The notes under the pieces: model-generated
The model's input: only the letters and a program-made list of their open reading frames with translations
The model's database searches: none
What the model was told of the DNA's origin: nothing
In this document: piece by piece, positions 1-8,391 of the stretch
How positions within the stretch are numbered: position 1 is the stretch's first letter
Layout of the letters: each line of letters opens with the position of its first letter
Assembly (NCBI GenBank): GCA_963575745.1
Contig: CAUYUJ010009741.1
Coordinates: 2,501-27,500 of the forward strand
Source of the DNA: Prorocentrum cordatum
Lineage: Eukaryota > Sar > Dinophyceae > Prorocentrales > Prorocentraceae
DNA length: 25,000 bases
Direction of reading: 5' to 3'
Made by a program: the position numbers and the translations under genes

Positions 1-548
1 CGGGGAACACATGGTCCGATAACTTGGGAGGTCTGGCCTCAACGTTCGGCCACATAGGCGACTCCAAAAAGACAGGGGGCGGCGGTGATTCGCCGTAGGC
101 GTCTTCGATACCGAACGTGTCCAACAAAACACGCGTCGGTTAGTGACAACGACGGGTGCCTGCACAGGGACACTGCGAATGCCAATGTCGACTGGACCAA
201 TGCAAAGTTCCTCAATTTCTCAACCGATGTTTCTGCGTGGGCGTTCCCACAACTCCCGAGAAATCGGAAACGGTGACCTCGTAAGCCCTGCCTTCTCGGA
301 ACGGGCTCGCTGCTTCCAGAAGGGCGCCCGAGAAGGCCCCTGAGAGGCCATGAGGACTCCTTCATACTACTAGTTATTTCGAGGTGCCTCATTCGCAATA
401 TGTTCAGCATCACTCTGGGCGGTGGTAACAAATACTTATAATGCGCACGGCTGTTAACAGTAGTGGCACCAACCTAATCATCATGATTGCTCTGTTTGAT
501 GCCCTGTTTGATCATCCGATCCGTCACAGTATTTGAACCATCAAGAAT
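1..548. other. No confident gene; overlapping open frames
   Basis: Two overlapping frames are open: plus 85-276 (63 codons, with a passage DWTNAKFLNFSTDVSAW that reads like real protein) and minus 39-431 (130 codons). Neither has a recognisable domain and I cannot choose between them, because in GC-rich DNA the antisense of a real exon often also looks coding. From about 360 the sequence becomes richer in A+T. A 9 bp direct repeat CTGTTTGAT occurs at 492-500 and 504-512. No promoter or RNA gene was recognised. Confidence 0.3.
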
Positions 549-845
549 ACGCCGACCCTGTCGGCGTGTGTGAGGCGGCGTGTGTGAGGGGCATGTCCAT
601 TCTAGCCGTCGTCTCAATCATTCGTTAGTCGTCGTCTCTGTCGTCCCCTTTCCCTGCGCCCCCCCTTTCCCTGGGCCCGTCGCCGCTCCCCCCCTTTCCC
701 TGGGCCCTCCTCCTCAAACGCTGGGCCCGTCGCCGCTCCCCCCCCCTTCCCTAGGCCCACCTCGTCAAGCGCGCCAACCAATGCGAAATTGAGCAACGTC
801 GTCATTGACTCGAAAGGAAGTACATTCCCTGTGATCCCTCCCCGC
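549..845 (+). repeat. Dispersed repeat R1, copy 1
   Basis: Partner of 24079-24293 in the same orientation. The 20 bases at 555-574 (starting ACCCTGTCGGCG) are identical to 24079-24098. A second conserved block at about 761-845 (TCAAGCGC, AACGTCGT, ACTCGAA/GAGTCGAA, ATTCCCT/CTTCCCT, CCCTCCCCG) matches 24206-24293. Between the blocks both copies carry different low-complexity filler: CCCCTTTCCCTGGGCCC units here, (CGT)n in the other copy. Copy 1 opens with a perfect hairpin, ACGCCGAC (549-556) and GTCGGCGT (560-567) with loop CCT. It could be a mobile element, a shared untranslated region or an old segmental duplication. Confidence 0.65.
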
Positions 846-879
846 CAGGAAATGGGGAGGGGGTCGGGCGTTCACTAAT

Positions 880-1430
880 GTGGGGGCGATGGATGGTAAG
901 AAGGGTGCACCTTTCGTGCACCTTTCGTACCCCTTCAGAGCCCTAGGGGGCTCGTTTAGGGCCCCTTTAGGGCTCCTTTCGTGCAACCCTCGACGCCCCC
1001 TCCTTTATCGCCCCCCCATTTCCGAACGCCCAAGGGGGTCCCGAGGAGGGGGGGGTCCCCAAGGGGGGTCCCGGGTCAGATGCGACTCCCTCCTGGAAAG
1101 TCTCCGCGGGGCGCCCAAGACGGGAGCGCCCAGGCGGGGGGCTCGCAAGTCATGGTCCGAGGCACGACTGCGAAAGAGGGGGGGGGCAGGAGACGTGTTG
1201 AGATGAGAGGAGGAGGGGTATAATTCTGGGGAGCTATATCTTGGCCGCAGACAACTGCCTAAACATAAACTTTGCCGGCCCAACGGGCCAGGGCGTGCTA
1301 AGATCTCCGGTAACTGGTTAACAGTCTTAACAGTATTTCTAGTTCGCGCGCGCGGGGCGGCCCCTGGGGGTCCCCCGGCGAAAAGTACCCCGACCAACGC
1401 CCGGTCGCCGCCCGACCAAGTCTACTCAGA
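880..1430. other. Non-coding spacer with short tandem repeats
   Basis: No gene was recognised. An 11 bp unit GTGCACCTTTC occurs twice in tandem at 905-926 and runs into similar CTTTCGT and TTTAGGGCCCC motifs to about 975. The rest is rich in G and C runs (1040-1190), followed by a less GC-rich stretch at 1220-1330. Open frames on both strands here have the low-complexity composition expected of stop-poor GC-rich DNA. Confidence 0.4.
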
Positions 1431-1439
1431 GATGGTTTT

Positions 1440-2070
1440 CCTTCTGGGTGCGGCCTCTCAGGCTCCCCAGAGCGCGCTCAGAGTGCCCCAAGAGGCCCCC
1501 AAGACTGCCCAAGAGGCCCCCGAGACGCCCAAAGAGCGCTCGAAGACGCCGAAGATGACCCCAAGACGGCCCAAAAGGCCCCCAAGACAGCCCAAGAGGC
1601 CTCCAAGACGCCCCAAGAGCCTTCCAAGAGGCCTCCGAAGAGAGCCCCAAGAGGCCAAAATCGTTGATTTTCATTGGTTTTTTTCGATGTTTTTTGTGTT
1701 CTGGCTTTTTCGGCTTCCGGACGCTCCAAGACGGCCCAAGAGGCCCCCAAGACCGCTCCAAGACGGCCCACGAGGCTCCCAAGACGGCCCCGGAACGGCC
1801 CAGGAGGGCCCCCAAGACGGCCCAAGTGCCGCCCAAGACGGACCAATAGGCCCCAAGACGGGCCCAAGAGGGGCTCAAGAGGGGAACCGAGAACTGAAAA
1901 ATCGAGCCCTCCGCCCCAGAAGGCGCCCAGGAGGCCCCAAAAAGGCCCCAAGAGGCCCCCAAGAGGCCCCCAAGAGGCCCCCAAGACGCCCCAAGAGGCG
2001 CCCAAGAGGCCCAAAAGAGCCCCCAAGAGGCCCCAAAAAGGCCCCCAAACGGCCCCAAAACGGCCCCCCG
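1440..2070. repeat. Degenerate 10-12 bp minisatellite (CCCAAGAGGCC type)
   Basis: The plus strand is a degenerate array of CCCAAGAGGCC and CCCAAGACGGCC units, in three blocks at about 1455-1660, 1720-1870 and 1925-2065. They are separated by a T-rich spacer (1661-1715) and a short unrelated segment (1890-1920). The period drifts between 10, 11 and 12 bases. Stops are absent, so plus frames read as PKRPPRRPK-like and minus frames as GLLGASWG-like for 150-230 codons. The period is not a multiple of three and several frames are open at once, so I read this as a satellite and not as a collagen-like protein gene. A related array lies at 3172-3350. Confidence 0.75.
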
Positions 2071-2245
2071 ACAATATGGGCCGGCGGAATGAGCGAAGCG
2101 ATTAATAACAAATAGCCAAGAAACATTTCAAACTGATTCAGACATTGTCCGACATAGTCGAAAAATCGGCCCCATACGATTTTGGAACCGTTTCGAAGAT
2201 TCCCCTAGTCGCCACCCCCCAGACACGCTCGCGGCGGGAGATAGA

Positions 2246-2578
2246 GCTCCTCCTCCCGCTCCTCCCCCTCCCCTCCTCTCCTCCTCCTCCTCCTCCTCCT
2301 CCTGCTCTCCTCCTCCTCCTCCTCCTCCTTCCCCCTTCCTCTCCTCCTCCTCCTCCTCCTCCCTCCTCCTCCTCCTCCTCCATCCTCCTCCTCCTCCTCC
2401 TCCCTCCTCCCTCCTCCTCCTCCTCCTCCTCCTCCTCCTCCCCTCCCCCTCCTCCCTCCTCCTCCCCCCCCCCTCCTCCTCCTCCTCCTCGCCTGGGCCT
2501 CCGCTCCTCATTTTCCTCCTCCTCCTTCCCCCCCTCCCTCCCTCCTCTCTCCCTCCCTCCCTCCCTCCATCTTTTTTG
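2246..2578 (+). repeat. Long (TCC)n pyrimidine tract
   Basis: About 330 bases of the plus strand are almost entirely C and T, built from TCC, CCCT and CCCTCC units with only a few purine interruptions. It reads as poly-Ser, poly-Pro or poly-Leu on plus and as Gly/Glu/Arg-rich on minus, which are artefacts of the repeat. The motif GCCTGGGCCTC near 2491 recurs at 2581, at the edge of the SET-like exon, so a small piece of exon edge may have been duplicated into the tract. Uninterrupted purine-pyrimidine asymmetry of this length can form triplex DNA. Confidence 0.85.
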
Positions 2579-2605
2579 TTGCCTGGGCCTCTGCCCGACC
2601 TGCGC

Positions 2606-2730
2606 GCCGGCCCGATCGGGGAAGCGGTCCGCGAACGGCACCAGGAACGGCCCGCGGCCGCCGATGCAGAAGCCGCGCGACAGCACGGCGCCGGCGGCCC
2701 GCTGGAAGAGGCGGAAGGAAGTGTCCTCGG
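2606..2730 (-). CDS. SET-domain methyltransferase-like exon (fragment)
   Basis: Read on minus, the exon gives about 40 residues containing AGAVLSRGFCIGG and PFLVPFADRFPDRAGAQV. This resembles the part of SETD6, SETD3 and Rubisco LSMT-type lysine methyltransferases where a tryptophan/alanine helix leads to SR-A/G-F, then LVP-ADMLNH. In that family the NH pair contacts the S-adenosylmethionine site; here the position reads PD, so the copy may be inactive or very divergent. The upstream side (2735-2820, minus) is an unbroken pyrimidine tract ending CCCGAG, a plausible 3' splice site. The downstream side offers CGCAG followed by GTCGGG as a donor. Only one exon is visible; the rest of the gene was not found. 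The family call rests on pattern memory, without an alignment. Confidence 0.4.
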
Positions 2731-2829
2731 GCAGGAGGGGTGGGGGATGAGCAGGGGAGACGAGGGAGGAGGGTGAAGAGAAGGAAGGAGGGGGGAGGGA
2801 GGGAGGGAGGGAATAGAATGGGATGGACC

Positions 2830-3160
2830 TATGGCGAAGCGAAGCAACATCACCTAACCACCGCCCAAACTACTTATACTTGGGCCATAACCCCTTTTAT
2901 GAATCCCACCGGCCCTACGGGCGTGAGTGGTTTAGGGCGTTTCCTCGTGCATCTTCGCTCTTCCCCGTCGGGGAAGGGTTTAACTACCTTCCGCCTACCC
3001 CCCCTGGACCTGGACGGGGCGTTTCGCGGGTAGTGGGAGCATCCAAGACGGCGTCGACGAGACTGCCAAAATCACTGATTACACCCCAGATGTTAGCCAC
3101 GTTTTGGCCTCCTCAGGGGGACCCTAATGTACTACGGTACATCATTTGATCGACCTCCTC
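2830..3160. other. Spacer without a recognised gene
   Basis: Moderate GC, no convincing coding pattern. It contains a perfect small hairpin, TTCCCC and GGGGAA around loop GTC (2961-2975), and another with arms TGTAC and GTACA (3128-3141). Confidence 0.4.
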
Positions 3161-3171
3161 CAAGATGGACC

Positions 3172-3350
3172 CGAGATGGCCACCGAGGCTCCCAAGGGTG
3201 CCCCAAGACGGCCCCAAGAGACCCCAAGAGGCCCCAAGGAGGCACTCAAGATACCCTAAGAGGCCCTGGGGGCCGCCAAGAGGCCCCAAAGACGCCCCTA
3301 GAGGCCTCCAAGAAGCTCTCGAAAGACATCCGAAGAGACTCCGAAAAGCA
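3172..3350. repeat. Second CCCAAGAGGCC minisatellite array
   Basis: Same unit type as 1440-2070 (for example CCCCAAGACGGCCCC and CCAAGAGGCCCC), more diverged at its right end, where units become CCGAAGAGACTCC and similar. It ends directly before the coding-like patch at 3410. Confidence 0.7.
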
Positions 3351-3409
3351 TCCAAGATGCCTCTTGCCTTTTTGCTCTCCCTCCTCCCCCTCCTCCTCCT
3401 CCTCCTCAG

Positions 3410-3881
3410 GCTCCGCCCTCGCGCAAACCCCCTTGTCGCGGAATCTTCCCCACAGACCTCGGACCGTGATGGGGGCAGCCGAGCCCGCGAGGCGGTGATG
3501 GGTGCCACTGTCCCCCCCTCCGCTGGGGCAGGCGTTGTTGCCCAGACGCTGCTGCTGCTGGAGAGCTGCGGGCGGGGGGCAGAGGCGTGGTTCTCTTTCG
3601 TGTCGGTGTGGAACCCGCAGAACCTCGTCAGAGCGGCGCGGTTGGACGCGGTCTCGGCGGCGCTGAAAGGGGTCGGCATCACGCGCCTCCAAGGCACCTG
3701 TGTGCGGCAGTGGTGGCGGGAAGCTCATCACAAGACGACGACGGCGCACCACCACGTCGCGCACCCCGGCTGGGAGGTGGCGAGGATGGTGTACAGGAGC
3801 CGCGGCTGCGCCCTCCTCCCGCCGAAGCGCTTCATCGACGCGAGCGATTTCAGGAAACCGGTGCCCGCCCGGCAGCCCTAG
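3410..3881 (+). CDS. Unrecognised exon or terminal exon
   Basis: A plus-strand open frame of about 157 codons ends at TAG 3879-3881. Nearly every codon ends in G or C over 3530-3870, unlike the repetitive DNA on either side. Passages such as AWFSFVSVWNPQNLVRAARL and DAVSAALKGVGIT read like a folded protein. It is preceded by a pyrimidine run ending CTCCTCCTCAG (3381-3409), so I place the start at a 3' splice site. The upstream ATG at 3357 would instead give a hydrophobic leader made entirely of the CTC repeat, probably an artefact. An antisense frame shares the third positions but carries a double stop. No family was recognised. Confidence 0.45.
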
Positions 3882-3899
3882 ACCGCCTACCCCCAGAGG

Positions 3900-4210
3900 G
3901 CTGGTGGGATTGCCTTAAGTTGTGGTTTAGCACGCGCGTGGCGCGCGCGATCGCACGTAGCCGTTCGTACCGTTTGCCCTGGCCAGTCGGGGTCGGCATC
4001 GTAGGTCGCGCTCGCCCCGCCACGGTGGCCGATGCCCACCCCCGCCGCTCCTGCGGGCCCGAGGGGGCCGCTCGTGATTGCGGTCTTCATTCTCTATGTT
4101 CCTCCTCGGCCGTCGGTGCAGGGCGAGGCGGCGGTATGGCGAGACACATGCAGGGCGCCGGTGGCATAGGCAAAGGACGAGCTGATGAGAGTCCCGTAAC
4201 GATTCCACAC
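3900..4210. other. Spacer without a recognised gene
   Basis: Contains CGCGCG-rich patches (3931-3950). Open frames exist on both strands, but none has convincing composition or a known motif. Confidence 0.3.
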
Positions 4211-4212
4211 CC

Positions 4213-5075
4213 GTGCTGCTGATGGATCGCAACTTGGATCTCACCCCTCACTCCGACGAGGATCCCGTCGTCGGCCCCCCACGGCGCGTAGACCGAGTGC
4301 TACGCGGGCAAACTGGCACACAATTGGGTAGCATGCTCCACGATGATGGCGCTGAGCACGACCCGCCAGGTCGGCCACACCTACTTCTGCATGCAGGGGG
4401 CTTCGTGCTTCGTCGCAGATCGACTACGTTCGCCCCCCCCTCAGAGTGCGAGCGCCCTAGCGGAGTGGGTGCACACCCGTGGCGGCCGACGGGAGAGATG
4501 ACGAGAGCTGTCCCCGCGGTGCTGGACCATGTCCCCGTTGTCCGCTGTTGAAGGGGAACTGGGACACACAAATAAATACACACAAATAAGAATATCCCCC
4601 ATATTTTCCTATATTCTCTGGGCTTCTGTCTTCCCCCCCACTTCCTATATTTTCCCATATTTTCTGGGGATCGCCGATTAATTGAGTCTGTGTGTTTTTC
4701 CCCCTCCTGAGCTGTCGCCAAGCTCCAGGTGGCCCTTCCCCCGACAGCCAGCTCCCACGTCGAGGGCCCCCCGGGGGCCGGTCTCGCCCCCAGCATTTCA
4801 CAGCGTTGGAGGCGGGAGCGCGCGCCCGCAGGAAAATTCCTGCCGTGCGGGCGGATGCCATTGCGAAGCGCCCCCCGCGACGACCCAGCGGCCTCTACTC
4901 CTCCTCCTCCTCCTCCTCCTCCTCCTCCTCCTCCTCCTCCTCCTCCTCCTCCTCCTCCTCCTCCGCTCGACCGCGAAAGAGTTTCTGGCAATTCACAGCG
5001 GGGGAGGCGGGGGCGCGCCCAACCCAGCCCAGCGGGCGGATGCGGACATCTCGCTGCAGCGCCGCCTGGCCCTGA
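4213..5075 (+). CDS. Coding-like region interrupted by element B1
   Basis: A plus frame is open from 4213 to TGA 4549-4551, where element B1 begins. If 4549-4715 (B1 plus one copy of its GCTGT direct repeat) is left out, the frame continues open from 4716 to 5075, about 230 codons in all. The second half contains the 22-unit (TCC) tract as poly-Ser, flanked by a duplicated peptide, HFTALEAGAR before and QFTAGEAGAR after. An alternative frame at 4334-4501 (TTRQVGHTYFCMQGASCFVA) has stronger G/C bias in third positions and may be the true exon. No known domain was seen. The frame restoration is suggestive only, because stops are rare in DNA this GC-rich. Confidence 0.3.
4549..4710. mobile_element. 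Small repeat element B, copy 1
   Basis: About 162 bp, roughly 75% similar by eye to 5480-5638 in the same orientation. Both contain GGGACACACAAATAAATA near the left end, GTCTTCCCCCCCACTTCC in the middle and ATATTTTCTG, GGATCG, CGAT toward the right. The ends are imperfect inverted repeats: TGAAGGGGAA at the left, and TCAGGAGGGGGAA when the right end is read on minus. A 5 bp direct repeat GCTGT flanks it (4544-4548 and 4711-4715), consistent with a target-site duplication. It is more A+T-rich than its surroundings and carries no coding capacity. It is probably a non-autonomous element or an introner-like insertion. Confidence 0.6.
4794..5044. repeat. (TCC)22 microsatellite with duplicated flanks
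   Basis: The perfect (TCC)22 tract occupies 4899-4964. The left flank 4794-4859 and right flank 4989-5044 are related: both contain TTCACAGCG, GGAGGCGG, GCGCG and GCGGGCGGATGC in the same order. The tract therefore lies between two copies of a ~60 bp segment, which suggests a local duplication around the microsatellite, for example by slippage or unequal exchange. Confidence 0.7.
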
Positions 5076-5096
5076 CGGTGATAGCGCCAACAATGG

Positions 5097-5902
5097 ATGG
5101 AGAGGTGGCCGTCCGCAGCGGGTCAGATGGCCTTCGGGGCCGACGCGCCTGAGCCAGAGATTTCCACGCAGAACTGCCACCTCGCGCCCCAGAAGTGGGC
5201 CCTGGTGGAGCGAACCTCGACCGACGGTGCGATGCTCATCAAAATACCATCGGTCCTTGACTTGAGCCGGGCGTGTCCCCCTACAGGAGGAATATTCAAA
5301 AACAGTCCAGAAATAGTCTGGGGACAGCTTTTCCATTGTTGTTGGTTAGTTTGAATATGTGTTGACTATTGCTCATCCTTGTTCGTCAAAAATCCGCCTG
5401 TAAGGGGACAACGAGCCCGACCTGATCCCTGACGACATCTGCAAGACGCAGAGCGTCCAGCACGCCGAGGCTCCATCTGAAGGGGCCCTGGGACACACAA
5501 ATAAATAGACACAAACAGCAATATTCCCTAGATTATCCAATATTTCCTTGGTTTTTGTCTTCCCCCCCACTTCCCATATTTTGCCATATTTTCTGAGGGA
5601 TCGACGATGAATTATGTTTGTGTGCTTTTCTCCTGACCTCTGCGGGTTCTGGCCCAGCCGGGGCGAAGCGGCGCCAGCCTGGACCCGGCGACGGCGGCGA
5701 GGGCCCACGGCCAGACCCGCGCCGAGCAGGACGTCGCCCCCGCCATCCCGCGGCGCGGGCTGGTTCGTCGGACGATTCAGAGGTTCACGGAGGGCGGAGG
5801 AGGACCGAACTGGACTGCCACCTGAGGTGCCGATCTCTCAGAAGTCACCGAATCTCGCTGAGAAACTGGAACGAGCAGAATCAATTCGAGGATATGGGGT
5901 GA
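5097..5902 (+). CDS. Coding-like region interrupted by elements A1 and B2
   Basis: The plus frame at 5097-5261 has strong G/C third-position bias and reads QNCHLAPQKWALVER and TDGAMLIKIPSVLD. Element A1 follows. Beyond it, 5434-5479 reads DICKTQSVQHAEAPS in the frame that joins exactly if A1 and one 9 bp direct-repeat copy (5262-5433) are left out. Element B2 follows. Leaving out 5480-5642 keeps a frame open to TGA 5900-5902. Codon bias, however, favours another frame after B2 (5640-5825, containing RAHGQTRAEQDVAPAIPRRG), so the second junction is less certain. The connection to the 4213-5075 frame would need a frameshift or intron near 5046-5097. No family was recognised. Confidence 0.35.
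5262..5424. mobile_element. Inverted-repeat element A1
   Basis: 163 bp between direct repeats GTCCTTGAC (5253-5261) and ATCCCTGAC (5425-5433), 7 of 9 identical. The left end contains GCCGGGCGTGTCCCCCTACAGG. The right end, read on minus, contains GTCGGGCTCGTTGTCCCCTTACAGG, so the termini are inverted repeats. The inner motif GACTATTGCTC (5363-5373) recurs as GACTATTGTTTGAGC in A3, so the family relation extends inside the termini. The interior is A+T-rich and non-coding. Long inverted termini with 9-11 bp direct repeats resemble non-autonomous Mutator-like elements; that assignment is inferred. Confidence 0.7.
5480..5638. mobile_element. Small repeat element B, copy 2
   Basis: Second copy of the element at 4549-4710, in direct orientation 0.9 kb downstream, with A1 between the two. 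It keeps GGGACACACAAATAAATA, GTCTTCCCCCCCACTTCC and the end GTGTGCTTTTCTCCTGACC. The flanking direct repeat is short: TCTG at 5476-5479 and 5639-5642. The divergence from copy 1 (about a quarter of positions) argues for separate old insertions and not a recent local duplication. Confidence 0.6.
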
Positions 5903-5939
5903 TCCCAAATACTCGAAACTCGCGGCACGGCGAGCCTCG

Positions 5940-6292
5940 GTGAGGAACGCGTCCAGCGGGCGGGCCGCTGGGCATGGGGCAGCACCTCCAGATCTCAGCT
6001 CCAGGCTCGCCCAATCGGACCCCGACGCATGGGGGATCCGAAGTGGGCTCGGGCTCCAACACCAGGGGGCCTGGCTTGATGCAGCGAACAGCAGCAACAA
6101 TGAGCTCAAGCCTAGGGTCCAGCCGAGCAAGAAGGGGTGGGCGACGGCGCGGGGCTTCTGGCACTCGTGTTCGCCAGCGCGTGCTGAGAGGCCAGCGGTC
6201 ATCTCCCTGGTCAGCGGCGCGGCCTCGTCGGGCGCGGTCGCCGTCTGCTGGGCGGACATGGGAGACCAAGCAGTTGCATGGTGCGCTGGCCT
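5940..6292 (+). CDS. Unrecognised plus-strand exon
   Basis: An open frame whose later part has G/C-rich third positions and reads like protein, for example PSKKGWATARGFWHS and PAVISLVSGAASSGAVAVCW. It runs into TAA at 6294-6296, but GTAAGC at 6293-6298 is a good 5' splice donor, so I end the exon at 6292. The first ATG-like start is at 5940 but an earlier exon is possible. No domain or signal peptide was recognised. A minus-strand frame over the same bases (5838-6269) is richer in Arg and Pro and less convincing. Confidence 0.4.
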
Positions 6293-6719
6293 GTAAGCTA
6301 CATGATTGGAGGTACGGCTCGGAATGGCGCTGGCCAGGTGCAGGTAATGGCTACGCGTGAGGTGTATAGCAATGGAAACTTGTTCCCTTCGCTGCCGCGA
6401 CCACGGTTCAATGATTGCGAGCTTGGCAAGCAGTGGCACGTTCGCCACGCAACCACGCCCATCTTCTGTCCATCCTTTCGGCGATATGCAGCGGGAGGCG
6501 ACGAGCGAATACCACCGCTCGTCTACGCTGCTGGACGACGGCATCCTTGGGCGCGCCAGCTGCGCCGAGACCTCGAGGTCATGCGCAGCTGCCCCGAGGC
6601 GGAGTCTTGCGCACCGGCGTGGATGTATGGCACGCTGCTGGACCGTCTGTGGGACAAGGAGTTTAGCCACCCCTTCGCATCGCTTGACCCGCGGTTGCTT
6701 CGCATTGCCTTTTTTGCAG

Positions 6720-6849
6720 TGCAATGGGCGCCACCCGAATGGCCTGGCAGAGACTGTGCCAGCCGGTCAAGATGATGGGGCGGCCTGGGCAGCAACATAT
6801 GTCGAAGTCTTCGCATGTGCGATCCGACCAGAGCCAGATGGACCGATGC
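6720..6849 (+). CDS. Unrecognised internal exon
   Basis: The 130 bases between the acceptor-like CCTTTTTTGCAG (6708-6719) and the consensus donor GTAAGT (6850-6855) read GLAETVPAGQDDGAAWAATY and VEVFACAIRPEPDGPM in one frame. The splice signals on both sides are the best evidence. A preceding patch at about 6560-6680 in a different frame (DRLWDKEFSHPFASLDPRLL) may be part of the same gene. The function is unknown. Confidence 0.4.
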
Positions 6850-6967
6850 GTAAGTAACAGTTTCGCACGCGTGGCGCTCTTGCAGCACATGTATGCCATT
6901 CACGATAGCCTGGGAATGAGGAGCTGAGCACGCTCAACCGAATCACGCCCAGCAGCGCGATAATCAA

Positions 6968-7129
6968 ATGCACCTCGATAGGTCTGAGCAAGGAGTGGCG
7001 GTTCGGCACTTGGCGAGATCATGGCACGCAAGGCGGTGCATCAACCACAGCACAGCGGACCCGTACACGTTCAAGCAGTTCAACACGCACTTGCGCGCGC
7101 TGTTCAATGGCGCACTCGCCGCCCACTAG
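6968..7129 (+). CDS. Small coding-like ORF, 53 codons
   Basis: ATG at 6968 to TAG at 7127-7129. The second half has almost exclusively G/C third positions and reads INHSTADPYTFKQFNTHLRA, then LFNGALAAH. Just upstream another frame (6940-7020) also looks coding (SIGLSKEWRFGTWRDHG), so the true exon may enter from that frame through a frameshift. It overlaps the start of the next open frame at 7107. No family was recognised. Confidence 0.35.
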   Translation: MHLDRSEQGVAVRHLARSWHARRCINHSTADPYTFKQFNTHLRALFNGALAAH

Positions 7130-8391
7130 CGCCTCCGCCGCCGTCTGCGCTCGATCCTGCCTCCTACGCAGGAGGGACACCCACATCAACAACCGCAAGG
7201 CGGCCAAAAAGCCCGCGATCGAGAGGCCTCGGCGCCGCGCTGCTGCTGCTCTGCATGCCCCCGCTCATCGGCTCGACGGGAGCGGGACCCGCACGGCCGC
7301 CAGCCTCGTCACCCCCAGGGCTCCGAATGCGACCAGTGCGGCATCGAGAAAAGCGGCCGCTGGCGGCCAGGCAGGGAGGGGGGGGTCCTCGGCTGCCTCG
7401 GGGCCTGCCGGGAGAGACTCCAAGTGGGACGGAGCCAAGGAGTCGAAGGGCGAGGTCGGCCAGGGAGCCGCGCGTGGCGCAGCGAGATCGGAGGGAGCTG
7501 CGGCAAAGCTTGGAATCCGCCGAGGAGGCCGTCTTCTCCGCGCCGAGGCGAAGGAACGGGCGCTCGCGACGAGGGACCAGGGCCTCAAAGAGCTGCTGCT
7601 TGCGACTCTGCAGAGGACGATCAACCAGCGGAATCATATCGCAAAGAATGCCTCTCAGTGCGCCGCGTGCTCCGCGTGCTCCCGTCCGCGTGCTGCTGCT
7701 GCTGTCCATGGAGGTGGCCCAGATAACGCAAAATCTCTACCCGTGTGGGGAATAATTGCGCGCACTGTGCTCACGGAGGGAAAGGGGGCGGCCGTGGAGG
7801 CAACGCAGCAGGAGTTGAAGGACTTCGCCGCCCACGCCGCTGGGCGCCGGGCCCAGGTCGTGAAGCTGAAGGGAAGACGCCAAGAAGGCGAAGGGCAGCG
7901 ACGCGGCAGCGGAGAGGGAGGCAGCGGCAGCAGCCGGAGCGTGTCCTCCAGGAGCTTCGGAGTCTCGGGCAGCCAGGTCCAGCCGTCCTCGCTGCCACGG
8001 TGGAGAGCCTGCTGGGCCAACAGATCGGCAAGCTGAACAGCCAGCTCCAGGAAGCCACCAAGGTGGAGTTCGTGGAAGATCCGCCGATATATGTGTGCGG
8101 CTGCACCGCCTGGAGAGCTGCAAGGACGAGGACCCAATCAGGATCGTGTTGGCGCTGGACGAGGTGAACAAAGAACGGGTGATCCTGGAGCGCTTCAGGG
8201 CGGTGTGGGGCCACCGTCACCCAGGGGACTGCGCCTTCGGGATATCTCGAGGGGTGGATCTCGGCATGGATCGACGTGCTGAAGGGCCAAGGCTACCGCC
8301 GAGCCCTGACCCCGAGCCATTGGGCGCCTTTCCAACCTTGAGGTTCGATGGAAATGAAGGCGTCATCTCGTTATCCTCCGATAGCCATTGA
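7107..8391 (+). pseudogene. Frameshifted coding region with a helical, charged segment
   Basis: The coding-like reading moves between frames along the plus strand. 7107 to about 7880 reads ATQQELKDFAAHAAGRRAQV near its end. About 7880-7940 reads EDAKKAKGSDAAAEREAAAA in a second frame. About 7940-8095 reads RVLQELRSLGQPGPAVLAAT and SLLGQQIGKLNSQLQEATK in a third. 8100-8391 reads DEDPIRIVLALDEVNKERVI and ends at TGA. The Leu/Gln/Glu/Lys spacing of the third part suggests a coiled coil. At least three frame changes without good splice sites point to a decayed gene, although very short introns or sequencing indels cannot be excluded. No known family was recognised. Confidence 0.4.

Noticed and set aside
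545-575. Bacterial-type intrinsic terminator at the hairpin 549-567
   Set aside because: No T run follows, and the context is a dispersed repeat in eukaryote-like DNA.
1426-2115. Collagen-like or Gly/Leu/Trp-rich proteins on minus and Pro/Lys/Arg-rich proteins on plus
   Set aside because: They are translations of the 10-12 bp minisatellite; several frames are open together and the motif drifts between frames.
2128-2853. Poly-Ser, poly-Pro, poly-Leu and Gly/Glu/Arg-rich ORFs
   Set aside because: They arise from the (TCC)n tract in each frame; the same applies at 9398-9730 and 11609-12900.
3887-4244. Minus-strand genes at 3887-4090 and 3927-4244
   Set aside because: Arg/Pro-rich composition and no codon bias; they look like shadow frames.
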